Positions 31,735 to 40,718 of a stretch of DNA of 64,000 nucleotides are shown here, piece by piece. Numbering within the stretch: the stretch's first letter is position 1; the number at the start of each line of letters is the position of its first letter. Source of the stretch: Novosphingobium sp. ERN07 (lineage in GTDB: Bacteria > Pseudomonadota > Alphaproteobacteria > Sphingomonadales > Sphingomonadaceae). The notes below the pieces were generated by a model, which saw only the letters and a list, made by a program, of their open reading frames with translations, did no database searches and had not been told where the DNA came from. A program made the position numbers and the translations under genes. The stretch covers positions 434,001 to 498,000 of the forward strand of contig NZ_JABAID010000002.1 in assembly GCF_012641335.1 (NCBI RefSeq), read 5' to 3'.

Positions 31735-33335
31735 GCGCACCGGTTTTATCAAGCAATGTCGACCTTTCGTCGGAACAGGCGCAGGCGCGCGCGGCGCATA
31801 ACCGCGCGCTGGCGCAAGAGCTTCGGGCGAAGGTCGCCAAGGCGGCGCTTGGCGGCGATGAGCGCAGCCGCGAACGGCACGTTTCGCGCGGGAAGCTGCT
31901 GCCGCGTGACCGGGTGGAGCGGCTGCTCGATCCCGGTTCGCCCTTTCTGGAAGTCGGCCAACTTGCAGCCAATGGCATGTATGGCGATGAAGTGCCAGGC
32001 GCAGGGATCATTGCTGGCGTGGGCCGGGTTTCGGGCCGCCAATGCATGATCTTTGCCAACGATGCGACGGTCAAGGGCGGCACATACTTCCCGATGACGG
32101 TGAAGAAGCACTTGCGCGCGCAGGAAATCGCACAGGAAAACCGACTGCCCTGCGTCTATCTGGTGGACAGCGGCGGGGCGAACCTGCCCAATCAGGCCGA
32201 GGTTTTCCCCGACCGCGATCACTTCGGGCGGTTCTTCTATAATCAGGCAAACATGAGTGCGCTGGGCATTCCGCAGATTGCCAGCGTTATGGGATCGTGC
32301 ACGGCTGGTGGTGCCTATGTTCCGGCGATGAGCGATGAATCCGTGATCGTGAAGGAACACGGCACGATCTTTCTTGCCGGACCGCCGCTGGTGAAAGCTG
32401 CGACGGGCGAGGAGATTACGGCAGAGGCGCTGGGTGGCGGCGATCTGCACGCGCGCAAGAGCGGCGTAGTGGATCATCTTGCCGACAATGACGAACACGC
32501 GCTGACGATCGTGCGCGATATCATTTCGCATCTGGGTAGCGTGAATGCGCCTGAGGCCCCCGCCTTCGCGGGGGTGCAGGAGCCGTTGTATCCGGCCGAA
32601 GACCTCTATTCGATCATCCCCGAAGACGTGCGCGCACCTTATGACGTGCATGAGGTTATCGCGCGGATCGTGGATGGCAGCGAGTTTCACGAGTTCAAGG
32701 CGATGTATGGCAGCACACTGGTTTGCGGCTTTGCGCATATCTGGGGCAAGCCGGTGGCGATCCTTGCCAACAACGGGGTACTGTTTTCGGAAAGCGCACA
32801 GAAAGGCGCGCACTTCATCGAACTGGCGTGCCAGCGCAAGATACCGTTGCTGTTCCTGCAGAACATCTCGGGCTTCATGGTCGGCGGGAAGTACGAGGCC
32901 GAGGGCATTGCCAAGCACGGCGCGAAGCTGGTGACGGCCGTGGCGACGGCGCAAGTGCCGAAGCTGACCGTGCTGATCGGCGGCAGCTTTGGCGCAGGCA
33001 ATTATGGCATGTGCGGGCGCGCCTATCAGCCGAGGTTCCTGTTCACCTGGCCTAACGCGCGGATCAGCGTGATGGGCGGGGAACAGGCGGCTTCTGTATT
33101 GGCCACCGTCCACCGCGATGCGGACAAGTGGACACCGGAAGAGGCCGAGGCGTTCAAGGCTCCGGTGCGGCAGAAGTATGAGGATGAGGGCAACCCCTAT
33201 TACGCCACGGCGCGGCTGTGGGATGATGGAGTGATCGATCCGGTGCAGACGCGGGATGTGCTGGGGCTGGCGCTGGATGTGTGTTTGCAGGAACCGATAG
33301 CGGAGGCGCCCCGGTTCGGGGTGTTTCGGATGTGA
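31731..33335 (+). CDS. mccB: Methylcrotonoyl-CoA carboxylase, carboxyltransferase (beta) subunit
   Basis: 534-residue biotin-dependent carboxyltransferase subunit converting 3-methylcrotonyl-CoA to 3-methylglutaconyl-CoA together with the alpha subunit. TTG start at 31731 overlaps the esterase stop; no in-frame ATG occurs before residue 80. MCC-type features: [67 protein letters not shown] and [19 protein letters not shown]. Ends with a GTGA overlap with the SnoaL-like gene. Confidence 0.93.
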   Translation: MSAPVLSSNVDLSSEQAQARAAHNRALAQELRAKVAKAALGGDERSRERHVSRGKLLPRDRVERLLDPGSPFLEVGQLAANGMYGDEVPGAGIIAGVGRVSGRQCMIFANDATVKGGTYFPMTVKKHLRAQEIAQENRLPCVYLVDSGGANLPNQAEVFPDRDHFGRFFYNQANMSALGIPQIASVMGSCTAGGAYVPAMSDESVIVKEHGTIFLAGPPLVKAATGEEITAEALGGGDLHARKSGVVDHLADNDEHALTIVRDIISHLGSVNAPEAPAFAGVQEPLYPAEDLYSIIPEDVRAPYDVHEVIARIVDGSEFHEFKAMYGSTLVCGFAHIWGKPVAILANNGVLFSESAQKGAHFIELACQRKIPLLFLQNISGFMVGGKYEAEGIAKHGAKLVTAVATAQVPKLTVLIGGSFGAGNYGMCGRAYQPRFLFTWPNARISVMGGEQAASVLATVHRDADKWTPEEAEAFKAPVRQKYEDEGNPYYATARLWDDGVIDPVQTRDVLGLALDVCLQEPIAEAPRFGVFRM

Positions 33336-33673
33336 CCAACCTAACCGAATTCGCACAGCAATGGATAGACGACTGGAACAGTCACGTTCTTGAAAGGGTA
33401 CTTGACCACTACAGCGAGGACGCAGAGTTTCGCTCGCCATTTGCGGAAAAACGAACTGGCAACGGAATCGTCAAAGGAAAGGCGGCGCTGCGAAACTCTT
33501 GGGGACCAGCGTTTGCGCTTCGACCAAATCTTAAATTCACCCTGAAAAATTGTTTTGTTGGGCATCGCACACTGGCGATCCACTACTCGGACGAACTTGG
33601 CCGTGAAGTCATAGAAACACTGGTTTTTGACGAAAATGGAAAAGCCACTTTTGGAAGTGGGTGTTACGCATGA
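33332..33673 (+). CDS. SnoaL-like (NTF2-fold) small protein inside the MCC operon
   Basis: 113-residue NTF2-fold protein of the SnoaL group. GTG at 33332 overlaps the MCC-beta stop, and its own stop overlaps the MCC-alpha start (ATGA 33670-33673). Visible core: [31 protein letters not shown], and [16 protein letters not shown], the usual pocket-lining part. Base composition is clearly less GC-rich than both neighbours, which suggests later insertion. Possible roles are a small isomerase or hydratase on a CoA ester, or none related to leucine; I cannot decide. Confidence 0.75.
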   Translation: MTNLTEFAQQWIDDWNSHVLERVLDHYSEDAEFRSPFAEKRTGNGIVKGKAALRNSWGPAFALRPNLKFTLKNCFVGHRTLAIHYSDELGREVIETLVFDENGKATFGSGCYA

Positions 33674-35613
33674 TCAAATCACTCCTCATCGCCAATCGTG
33701 GCGAAATCTCCTGCCGCGTTATTCGCACCGCTCGCAACATGGGCATCCGCACGGTGGCAGTCTATTCCGATGCTGATCGCAATGCGCTGCATGTACGCTC
33801 TGCTGATGAAGCGGTGCATATTGGCCCCTCGCCCGCGCGGGAGAGCTATCTTTGCGGGGACAAGATCATCGCTGCGGCCAAAGCTACCGGGGCTGAGGCG
33901 ATCCATCCGGGCTATGGGTTTCTTTCAGAGAACGCCGAATTTGCGCAGGCCGTGATCGATGCCGGGTTGGTGTGGGTGGGGCCGAAGCCTGCTTCGATCA
34001 CCGCGATGGGGCTTAAGGATGCCGCAAAGGCACGCATGATCGCGGCGGGGGTGCCGGTGACGCCGGGTTATCTGGGCGAGGATCAATCGCCCGAACGGTT
34101 GCAAGCCGAGGCTGATGCGATTGGCTATCCGGTGCTGATCAAGGCGGTGGCCGGTGGCGGCGGCAAGGGGATGCGGCGGGTGGAAAGCTCAGCCGACTTT
34201 GCGGAAGGTCTGGCGTCATGCCGTCGAGAGGCGGCGTCTTCGTTCGGCGATGATCGGGTGCTGATCGAGAAATACATCCTCTCGCCCCGGCACATCGAGG
34301 TCCAAGTGTTTGGCGACAGCCACGGCAATGTCGTCCACCTATTCGAACGCGATTGTTCATTGCAGCGGCGGCACCAGAAGGTGATCGAAGAGGCCCCTGC
34401 CCCCGGCATGAATGAAGCTACGCGCGAGGCGGTGTGCGGCGCGGCGGTGCGCGCGGCCAAGGCGGTGGACTATGAAGGCGCGGGCACCATCGAATTCATC
34501 GCTGACGGATCGGAAGGCCTGCGCGCGGACCGCATCTGGTTCATGGAAATGAACACGCGGTTGCAGGTAGAGCATCCGGTGACCGAGGAGATCACCGGCG
34601 TCGATCTGGTGGAATGGCAGTTGCGCGTGGCTTCGGGCGAGGCGTTGCCCAAGCGGCAGGATGAGCTGAGCATCAACGGCTGGGCGATGGAAGCGCGGCT
34701 CTATGCGGAGGATCCGGCGAAGGGGTTTTTGCCGAGCGTGGGGCGGTTGGAGCATCTGCGTCTTCCAACAGAGTTGCATCCACGCGAGTGGGTCGATCAC
34801 CTGGGTGAGCGCCACGAGGTTGAGCGCAGCTATGGAAAGCGCGCCCGGATCGACACTGGCGTTACCGAGGGCGATACGATTTCGCCGTTTTATGATCCCA
34901 TGATCGCCAAGGTGATCTGGCATGACGAAGACCGGACGATGGCTGCTATCGGTCTAAGTTCGGCACTCCAGCAGCTTGAAATCTGGCCTGTGCAGCACAA
35001 TGCCCAATTTGTTGCTTCGCTCCTGCAAAGTCCGGCCTTTGTGAAGGGGCAAGTCCACACTGGCTTCATCGAACAGCATTGGAGTGTCGATCAGCTACTG
35101 ACCGAGGCTAGTGAGCCCGATTGCGCCTTTGCTGCTCAAGAACTGGTCGAGATGTACGACCGTGGTGGCCCGACTGGCTTTCGGCTCAATGCGAGTCCGA
35201 CCCATGAGGTCATGCTGACGGTAAATGGCAAGCCTGCAGTTGGAGATTACAGAGCAAGATACTCGCCGTCGCTTCGGAGCATGTATAGCGTTGAACGCGC
35301 CGACGATGAGGCTGTTTTTGTCTCGATATTCGGATTTACAGGACGATACACTGCTCGCGAAGTTCGTGGCAGCTCCATTCACGGCCCACAGGACGGCGCG
35401 ATCCTCTCGCCCATGCCCGGCAAGGTCATTTCCGTCGATGTGGCGGCGGGGCAGTCCGTCACCAAGGGGCAGAAGTTGCTGGTGCTGGAAGCCATGAAGA
35501 TGGAGCATGCCTTGACGGCTCCGTTCGATGGCGTGGTGGCCGAGTTGAACGCGGTTGCAGGCGCGCAGGTGCAGGTTGAAGCGCTGTTGGTGCGGATTGA
35601 GAAGGCGGATTGA
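33670..35613 (+). CDS. mccA: Methylcrotonoyl-CoA carboxylase, biotin carboxylase (alpha) subunit
   Basis: 647-residue subunit with biotin carboxylase (about 1-445) and C-terminal biotinyl domain. ATG 33670 overlaps the preceding stop. N-terminal SLLIANRGEISCRVIRTARNMG; ATP-grasp glycine loop KAVAGGGGKGMRRVE; FMEMNTRLQVEHPVTEEITG in the active site. The biotin lysine is Lys610 in LEAMKMEHA. The part between about residues 360 and 570 is lower in GC and less regular in codon use than the rest, but the frame is intact. Closes the MCC pair; followed by a long palindrome. Confidence 0.93.
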   Translation: MIKSLLIANRGEISCRVIRTARNMGIRTVAVYSDADRNALHVRSADEAVHIGPSPARESYLCGDKIIAAAKATGAEAIHPGYGFLSENAEFAQAVIDAGLVWVGPKPASITAMGLKDAAKARMIAAGVPVTPGYLGEDQSPERLQAEADAIGYPVLIKAVAGGGGKGMRRVESSADFAEGLASCRREAASSFGDDRVLIEKYILSPRHIEVQVFGDSHGNVVHLFERDCSLQRRHQKVIEEAPAPGMNEATREAVCGAAVRAAKAVDYEGAGTIEFIADGSEGLRADRIWFMEMNTRLQVEHPVTEEITGVDLVEWQLRVASGEALPKRQDELSINGWAMEARLYAEDPAKGFLPSVGRLEHLRLPTELHPREWVDHLGERHEVERSYGKRARIDTGVTEGDTISPFYDPMIAKVIWHDEDRTMAAIGLSSALQQLEIWPVQHNAQFVASLLQSPAFVKGQVHTGFIEQHWSVDQLLTEASEPDCAFAAQELVEMYDRGGPTGFRLNASPTHEVMLTVNGKPAVGDYRARYSPSLRSMYSVERADDEAVFVSIFGFTGRYTAREVRGSSIHGPQDGAILSPMPGKVISVDVAAGQSVTKGQKLLVLEAMKMEHALTAPFDGVVAELNAVAGAQVQVEALLVRIEKAD

Positions 35614-35740
35614 TCCTCCCCGATCCGGGGAGGGGGACCATGCGAAGCATGGTGGAGGGGAACTCGGCAGGCGCGGTGTTTTGGGGATAGCCCCCTCCAC
35701 CACCGCTGTGCTTCGGTCCCCCTCTCCTTGCAGGGGAGGA
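35614..35740. repeat. Long imperfect inverted repeat (REP/BIME-like)
   Basis: The gap between MCC alpha and maoC is almost entirely one element: a left arm CCTCCCC...GGGGAGGGGGACCATG...GGTGGAGGGG and a right arm that is its imperfect reverse complement (CCCCCTCCACCACC...GGTCCCCCTCTCC...GGGGAGG), about 48 bases each with a loop of about 30. Elements like this are dispersed in sphingomonad genomes. The right edge GGGGAGGA supplies the ribosome site of maoC. Confidence 0.65.
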
Positions 35741-35744
35741 CTTT

Positions 35745-36203
35745 ATGGCAGGGCGGTACTTCGATCAGTGGCAGGTGGGCGACACCATCGCGCATGAAAT
35801 CCGGCGCACGGTGACCGAGACGGACAATCTGCTGTTCTCCACCATGACGCACAACCCGCAGCCGCTACACATTGATGCCGAAGCAGCCAAAGCCAGCGAG
35901 TTTGGGCAGATACTGGTCAACGGGACGTTCACCTTTGCGCTGATGGTGGGGCTTTCGGTGGGGGACACTACGCTGGGCACGCTAGTGGCGAACCTTGGCT
36001 ATGACAAACTGGTGATGCCCGCGCCGGTGTTCATCGGTGACACCATGCGCGCGACGAGCGAAGTGGTGGAACTGCGCGCCAGCAAATCGCGGCCCGATGC
36101 CGGGATCGTGACGTTCCGGCACGAACTCATAAACCAGCGCGGCGAAGTGGTGTGCCGGTGCCTGCGTTCGGCCTTGCTCAAGATTTCACCAGACGCTGCC
36201 TGA
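35745..36203 (+). CDS. MaoC-like hydratase
   Basis: 152-residue hot-dog-fold protein of the MaoC dehydratase family, acting on CoA thioesters. FSTMTHNPQPLHIDAEAAK is the hydratase-2 active-site motif (Asp/His pair: the His in HNPQPLH context and the following Asp), and GQILVNGTFTFALMVGLSV the central helix. The family N-terminus begins FDQWQVGDTIAHEIRRTVTETD. Stands at the end of the leucine operon, where a methylglutaconyl-CoA hydratase would be needed; no crotonase-type one is present, so it may take that role (inference). Its 3' end overlaps the LysR gene by 26 bases on the other strand. Confidence 0.87.
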   Translation: MAGRYFDQWQVGDTIAHEIRRTVTETDNLLFSTMTHNPQPLHIDAEAAKASEFGQILVNGTFTFALMVGLSVGDTTLGTLVANLGYDKLVMPAPVFIGDTMRATSEVVELRASKSRPDAGIVTFRHELINQRGEVVCRCLRSALLKISPDAA

Positions 36204-37092
36204 AGGCTTCGCGCAGCCAGTTCTGTGCTGGGCCACCGGGGCAATCGCGCCGCCATAGGGCGTGGAAGCGATAGGCCATGCCGGGCCATTCGGGGATCGT
36301 CAGGCGCTTTAAGCGGCCAGAGGTTAGATCGCTGTCGATCAGGTGCAGCGGCATATTGCCCCAACCGATGCCTTCGCGCATCAGCGCATGGCGCGCGCCG
36401 AGATCGCCCAGCCGCCAGGTGCTGGCGGAAAAGACCGAGAAATCGCGCCCTTCGGTGAGTTTGGAACGGTCCGTCAGGACAAGCTGGCGGTGCTTGCGCG
36501 CTTCCCCCGGCGGGATCATCTCCATACGCGCGAGGGGATGATCGGGCGCGGCGACGGGGACGAGATCGACCTCGCCAATCGCTTCGCGTTCAAGATCGGG
36601 CATCGCGACGAGTTCCGGGCCGCCAATGCCAAGTTGCGCCTCCCCATCGACCACAAGCCCGGCGATGGCCCCCAATGCCTCCACATGGAGGCGCAGCAGG
36701 ACGGTGGGGAACAAGTCCTGAAATTCCCGCAGGGTCGCGGCGAGCAGCGGCGTGGGGAACATCACGTCGATGGCAAGGCCAAGTTCGGCCTCTAGCCCCT
36801 GATTGAAGTTGCGCACGCCGGACAGCAAGGCATCAACATTATCGGCAACCGCCCGCGCCTGCGCCAGCATCGCCTTGCCCGCAGGCGTGAGTACGGGCCT
36901 CTTCGATCCCTCACGATCAAACAGGGTCACGCCCAACTGGCTTTCAAGCGTGACGATGCCGTAGCTGACGACAGAGATCGCCCGCCCCAGCTTTCGCGCG
37001 GCGGCGTTGAAGCTGCCTTCGTCGACCACGGCGAGGAACAGGCGAAGCTGATCGAGAGTTGGCTGCCCGATGTCCAAATCCGCACCTTTCAA
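36178..37092 (-). CDS. LysR family regulator, divergent to pirin
   Basis: 304-residue LysR regulator. Helix-turn-helix at about 12-68 (LRLFLAVVDEGSFNAAARKLGRAISVVSYGI), followed by the effector domain. It is divergent from the pirin-doxX-nitroreductase genes, with a 107-base gap, an arrangement often seen for LysR-controlled pirin loci; it probably activates that operon in response to an electrophile. The 3' end overlaps maoC by 26 bases. Confidence 0.87.
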   Translation of the reverse strand: MKGADLDIGQPTLDQLRLFLAVVDEGSFNAAARKLGRAISVVSYGIVTLESQLGVTLFDREGSKRPVLTPAGKAMLAQARAVADNVDALLSGVRNFNQGLEAELGLAIDVMFPTPLLAATLREFQDLFPTVLLRLHVEALGAIAGLVVDGEAQLGIGGPELVAMPDLEREAIGEVDLVPVAAPDHPLARMEMIPPGEARKHRQLVLTDRSKLTEGRDFSVFSASTWRLGDLGARHALMREGIGWGNMPLHLIDSDLTSGRLKRLTIPEWPGMAYRFHALWRRDCPGGPAQNWLREAFRQRLVKS

Positions 37093-37199
37093 TTTATTCG
37101 AACATTCTGATTTATTTTATCGGGATATTCCGAACGAACTGCAAGGCCTATGTCCTTCTCATCAGGGCGCGACATGATCGCCCGACCGGAGAAATCGCC

Positions 37200-37922
37200 A
37201 TGACCCAGACTGCTATCAAAGCGCACATTGAACTGCGGCCTTTTGCCTCGCTCGGCGCGGCTAATCACGGTTGGCTTGATGCGCATCACCACTTTTCGTT
37301 TTCGGAGTACCACGATCCCGCCCGTGTCCACTGGGGCGCTCTGCGGGTGTGGAATGATGATCGCATCGCCCCGCAAACCGGCTTTCCCACCCACCCGCAC
37401 AGCGACATGGAAATCGTGACCTATGTGACAAAGGGCGCGATCACGCACCGCGACAGCCTGGGCAACGAAGGCCGCACCGAAGCGGGCGACGTTCAGGTCA
37501 TGTCCGCCGGGACCGGCATTCGCCATTCGGAATACAATCTGGAAGACGAGGAGACTCGCCTTTTCCAGATCTGGATCATCCCCGACCGTCGTGGCCACGC
37601 GCCTAGCTGGGGTGCCCGCCCCTTCCCCAAGGACAGCCGGGAAGGCGCATTCGTGCCACTGGCATCGGGCATTGTCGGAGATAGCGACGTGCTGACCATC
37701 AACGCGAACGCCCGCGTTCTGGGCGCCACCGTAAAGGCCGGTGAGACGGTACGCTATGCACTGACCGAAGATCGCCATGCATACCTCGTCCCCGCCAAGG
37801 GCAAGGTGCGCATCGGTGATGTGGAAGCCAATGCCCGCGATGGCGTGGCGATCACAGGAGTGAATGAGATTGTCGTTATCGCTCTTGAAGATGCCGAACT
37901 CGTGCTGGTCGACGCAGCCTGA
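37200..37922 (+). CDS. Pirin family protein
   Basis: 240-residue bicupin of the pirin (YhaK/YhhW) group, whose members include quercetin 2,3-dioxygenases. ATG 37200 has GGAG eight bases before; the frame is open earlier but without support. Conserved N-terminal part: FSFSEYHDP, then the metal-binding HPHSDMEIVTYVTKGAITHRDS and a final GDVQVMSAGTGIRHSEYN with Glu and His ligands. Cupin 2 is less conserved, as usual. Followed 59 bases later by doxX. Confidence 0.9.
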   Translation: MTQTAIKAHIELRPFASLGAANHGWLDAHHHFSFSEYHDPARVHWGALRVWNDDRIAPQTGFPTHPHSDMEIVTYVTKGAITHRDSLGNEGRTEAGDVQVMSAGTGIRHSEYNLEDEETRLFQIWIIPDRRGHAPSWGARPFPKDSREGAFVPLASGIVGDSDVLTINANARVLGATVKAGETVRYALTEDRHAYLVPAKGKVRIGDVEANARDGVAITGVNEIVVIALEDAELVLVDAA

Positions 37923-37981
37923 CCATGACTGAAATTTTTCCACACATTCCGCAATCACGACTTTTGCAAAGGACCGATCCC

Positions 37982-38398
37982 ATGACATCCATCACACTGG
38001 ATGCTGCCCGCGCATCATCCTCGCCATCTGACTTTCTGGCCGTTGCAGGGCGAGTTCTGCTGGCAGCGATCTTTGTGCTGAGTGGCGCGTCGAAGCTGGC
38101 AGACCCGGCTGGCACCATCACCTATATCGAAAGTGCCGGGCTGCCGCTGGCAACGTTTGCCTATGCCGCAGCCGTGGCGGTGGAACTGGTCGGTGGCTTG
38201 CTGCTGATCGCCGGATACCAGACCCGCATCGTCGCTTCGGCCATCGCGGCATTCAGCCTTGCCGCGGCGTTCAACTTCCATGCCAACCTTGCTGACCAGA
38301 ACCAGTTCATTCACTTCTTCAAGAATGTGGCGATGGCCGGTGGCCTGTTGCAGGTTGCCGCGTTTGGCTCTGGCCGGTTCGGTTTCGACCACCGCTGA
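37982..38398 (+). CDS. DoxX family membrane protein
   Basis: 138-residue inner-membrane protein of the DoxX family. The frame is open to 37925, but ATG 37982 has AAAGGA at good spacing. Four hydrophobic helices; GRVLLAAIFVLSGASKLADPAG is the diagnostic first helix, and FNFHANLADQNQFIHFFKNVAMAGGLLQVA the typical last part. In mycobacteria DoxX works in thiol and redox balance; with pirin and nitroreductase alongside, a role in quinone or electrophile stress is plausible. Confidence 0.88.
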   Translation: MTSITLDAARASSSPSDFLAVAGRVLLAAIFVLSGASKLADPAGTITYIESAGLPLATFAYAAAVAVELVGGLLLIAGYQTRIVASAIAAFSLAAAFNFHANLADQNQFIHFFKNVAMAGGLLQVAAFGSGRFGFDHR

Positions 38399-38411
38399 AA
38401 CGTCCCCCCGC

Positions 38412-38439
38412 AGGCCGGAGCGCTTGACCGCTCCGGCCT
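38412..38439 (+). terminator. Hairpin between doxX and nitroreductase
   Basis: A perfect 11-bp stem AGGCCGGAGCG / CGCTCCGGCCT with a six-base loop, followed within a few bases by a T/C-rich stretch (CTGTCTTTCTCTCC). It could end the doxX transcript or reduce read-through into the nitroreductase gene. Confidence 0.6.
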
Positions 38440-38476
38440 CACCTGTCTTTCTCTCCACCTCTCCAAGGAGTATCCC

Positions 38477-39055
38477 ATGACCCGTACCGCTTCCCCCAAG
38501 GTTCTGCCGCTGATCGTAGACCGCTGGAGCCCGCGCGCTTTTGATGGCTCCGCTGTGCCGCAGGCAGACCTTGACGTGATCTTCGAAGCGGCTGGCCTTG
38601 CTGCCAGCGCCTATAACTATCAGCCGTGGCGCTTTGCCTTTGCGCACAAGGGCGATGCCAATTTCGATGCCTTCCTTTCAGCGCTGGTGCCGTTCAACCA
38701 GAGCTGGGCCAAGGAAGCGGGCGTGCTGGTATTCGCTGTGTCGGACGAATTCATGCGCAGCGACAAGGGCAACAACCCGAACCACAGCCACAGCTTCGAC
38801 ACGGGCGCAGCGTGGGCCAGCGCAGCGCTTCAGGCGATGCACATGGGCTATCACACCCACGGCATGACCGGGGTGGACTTTGCCAAGGCCGCCGAAGTGC
38901 TGAACGTGCCCGAAGGCTATCGCGTGGAAATGGCCTTCGTGATCGGCAAACAGGGCGATGTGAAGCAACTGCCTGAGATGCTGCAGGAACGTGAAGTGGT
39001 GAGCGACCGCAAGCCGGTGAGCGACATTGCGTTTGCGGGGCCGTTTACAGCTTAA
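38477..39055 (+). CDS. Nitroreductase family protein
   Basis: 192-residue FMN-dependent nitroreductase-fold enzyme, NAD(P)H-using. AAGGAG six bases before ATG 38477 fixes the start. RWSPRAFDG is the N-terminal FMN phosphate loop; EAAGLAASAYNYQPWRF is the signature active-site stretch; the C-terminal GKQGDVKQLPEML is usual. Probably reduces quinones or nitroaromatics. It follows pirin and doxX behind a hairpin, so expression may be partly separate. Confidence 0.88.
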   Translation: MTRTASPKVLPLIVDRWSPRAFDGSAVPQADLDVIFEAAGLAASAYNYQPWRFAFAHKGDANFDAFLSALVPFNQSWAKEAGVLVFAVSDEFMRSDKGNNPNHSHSFDTGAAWASAALQAMHMGYHTHGMTGVDFAKAAEVLNVPEGYRVEMAFVIGKQGDVKQLPEMLQEREVVSDRKPVSDIAFAGPFTA

Positions 39056-39098
39056 CGCACAAGTGGCGCTGCCTGCGCGTTTTCGCTAGGGCGGCGCC

Positions 39099-40718
39099 AT
39101 GCTTCGTATCAATGAACTGAAACTGCCTCTCGATCATGCCGCCGACGATCTGCCGGTGGCGATTTGCGCGCGGCTGGGGATTGAGGCCGCAGACCTCGAA
39201 CGATTCCAGATTTTCCGGCGCGGCAACGATGCGCGCAAGAAGCACGCGATCCTGCTGACCTATGTGGTTGATTGCGTGGTGCGCAATGAAGCCGACGTGC
39301 TGGCGAGGTTGGCCGGTGACCAGAACGTGAAGCCCACGCCTGATACATCCTACAAGTTTGCCGTCATGGCTCCCGCTGGCTGGGATGGCGAACGCCCGGT
39401 GGTCATCGGTGCGGGGCCATGCGGATTGCTGGCGGCGCTGATCCTTGCACAGATGGGATTGAAGCCCATCATCATTGAGCGCGGCAAGGCCGTGCGCGAG
39501 CGTACGAAGGACACCTGGGGCCTTTGGCGGCGTTCGGTGCTGGAGCCGGAATCGAACGTGCAGTTCGGCGAAGGCGGCGCGGGCACATTTTCGGACGGCA
39601 AGCTCTACAGCCGGATCAAGGATCCGCGCCATCTGGGCCGCAAGGTGCTGGTAGAGTTCGTAAAAGCGGGCGCGCCTGACGATATCCTGACCGAAGCGCA
39701 TCCGCACATCGGCACGTTCCGCCTCGTCACGATGGTGATGTCGATGCGCGAGACGATAGAAAGCCTTGGCGGTGAATATCGCTTTCAGACGCGGGTTGAG
39801 GATTTCGAGATCGAAACCGGCGCGGATGGTGGCCGGCAACTTGCGGGTCTCCACCTTTCCGACGGATCATTCCTGCCCGCGCGCCATGTGATCATGGCGG
39901 TTGGGCATTCGGCACGCGATACCTTTCAGGTGTTGTTCGACCGGGGTGTGCATGTGGAGGCAAAGCCCTTTGCCATAGGTGTGCGCATCGAACATCCGCA
40001 AAGCTGGATCGACAAGGCGCGATACGGCCCCAGCGCGGGCAACGAAATCTTGGGGCCTGCGGCCTATTCGATATCGCACACCTGCAAGAACGGGCGCACC
40101 GTCTATTCGTTCTGCATGTGCCCCGGTGGGCGCGTGGTCGCGGCGACGAGCGAGGAAGGCCGCGTCGTGACCAATGGCATGAGCCAGTATTCGCGCGCGG
40201 AGTTCAATGCCAATTCGGGCATCGTCGTGGATATCGATCCGAACCGCGATTATCCCGGCGGGCCGATGGCAGGCATTGCCTTCCAACGCCATTGGGAAAG
40301 CCTTGCCTTCGAAGCCGGTGGACGAAACTACATGGCACCGGGACAGAAACTGGGCGATTTTCTGGCCGACCGCCCTTCGACTCAATTTGGCGAGGTGATT
40401 CCCAGCTACAAGCCGGGCGTCCACCTGACCGAACTGAAAAAATGCCTGCCCGATTTCGTGATCGAATCCATCCGCGAGGCTCTGCCCGCTTTCGGGCGCA
40501 TGGTGCCGGGCTATGACAATTCAGATGTGGTGATGACCGGCGTGGAAACGCGCACATCCTCGCCCGTGCGCTTCACGCGCGGGAAGGACTGTCAGAGCCT
40601 TAACACGCGGGGGCTTTATCCTGCGGGTGAAGGCGCAGGATATGCTGGCGGCATCCTTTCGGCGGCTGTCGATGGGATCAAGGTGGCAGAGGCGCTGGCC
40701 GCCGAAGTGCTGAAGTGA
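39099..40718 (+). CDS. FAD-dependent dehydrogenase (COG2509 type)
   Basis: 539-residue flavoprotein. An N-terminal domain of about 90 residues (MLRINELKLPLDHAAD and KFQIF-like FRRGNDARKK) has no assigned role but is found in this group; the FAD motif VVIGAGPCGLLAAL follows at about 102. VQFGEGGAGTFSDGKLYSR and GLYPAGEGAGYAGGILSAA are diagnostic of the uncharacterised FAD-dependent dehydrogenase group COG2509. The next gene, another flavoprotein, overlaps by four bases, so the two are co-translated. Substrate unknown. Confidence 0.85.
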   Translation: MLRINELKLPLDHAADDLPVAICARLGIEAADLERFQIFRRGNDARKKHAILLTYVVDCVVRNEADVLARLAGDQNVKPTPDTSYKFAVMAPAGWDGERPVVIGAGPCGLLAALILAQMGLKPIIIERGKAVRERTKDTWGLWRRSVLEPESNVQFGEGGAGTFSDGKLYSRIKDPRHLGRKVLVEFVKAGAPDDILTEAHPHIGTFRLVTMVMSMRETIESLGGEYRFQTRVEDFEIETGADGGRQLAGLHLSDGSFLPARHVIMAVGHSARDTFQVLFDRGVHVEAKPFAIGVRIEHPQSWIDKARYGPSAGNEILGPAAYSISHTCKNGRTVYSFCMCPGGRVVAATSEEGRVVTNGMSQYSRAEFNANSGIVVDIDPNRDYPGGPMAGIAFQRHWESLAFEAGGRNYMAPGQKLGDFLADRPSTQFGEVIPSYKPGVHLTELKKCLPDFVIESIREALPAFGRMVPGYDNSDVVMTGVETRTSSPVRFTRGKDCQSLNTRGLYPAGEGAGYAGGILSAAVDGIKVAEALAAEVLK

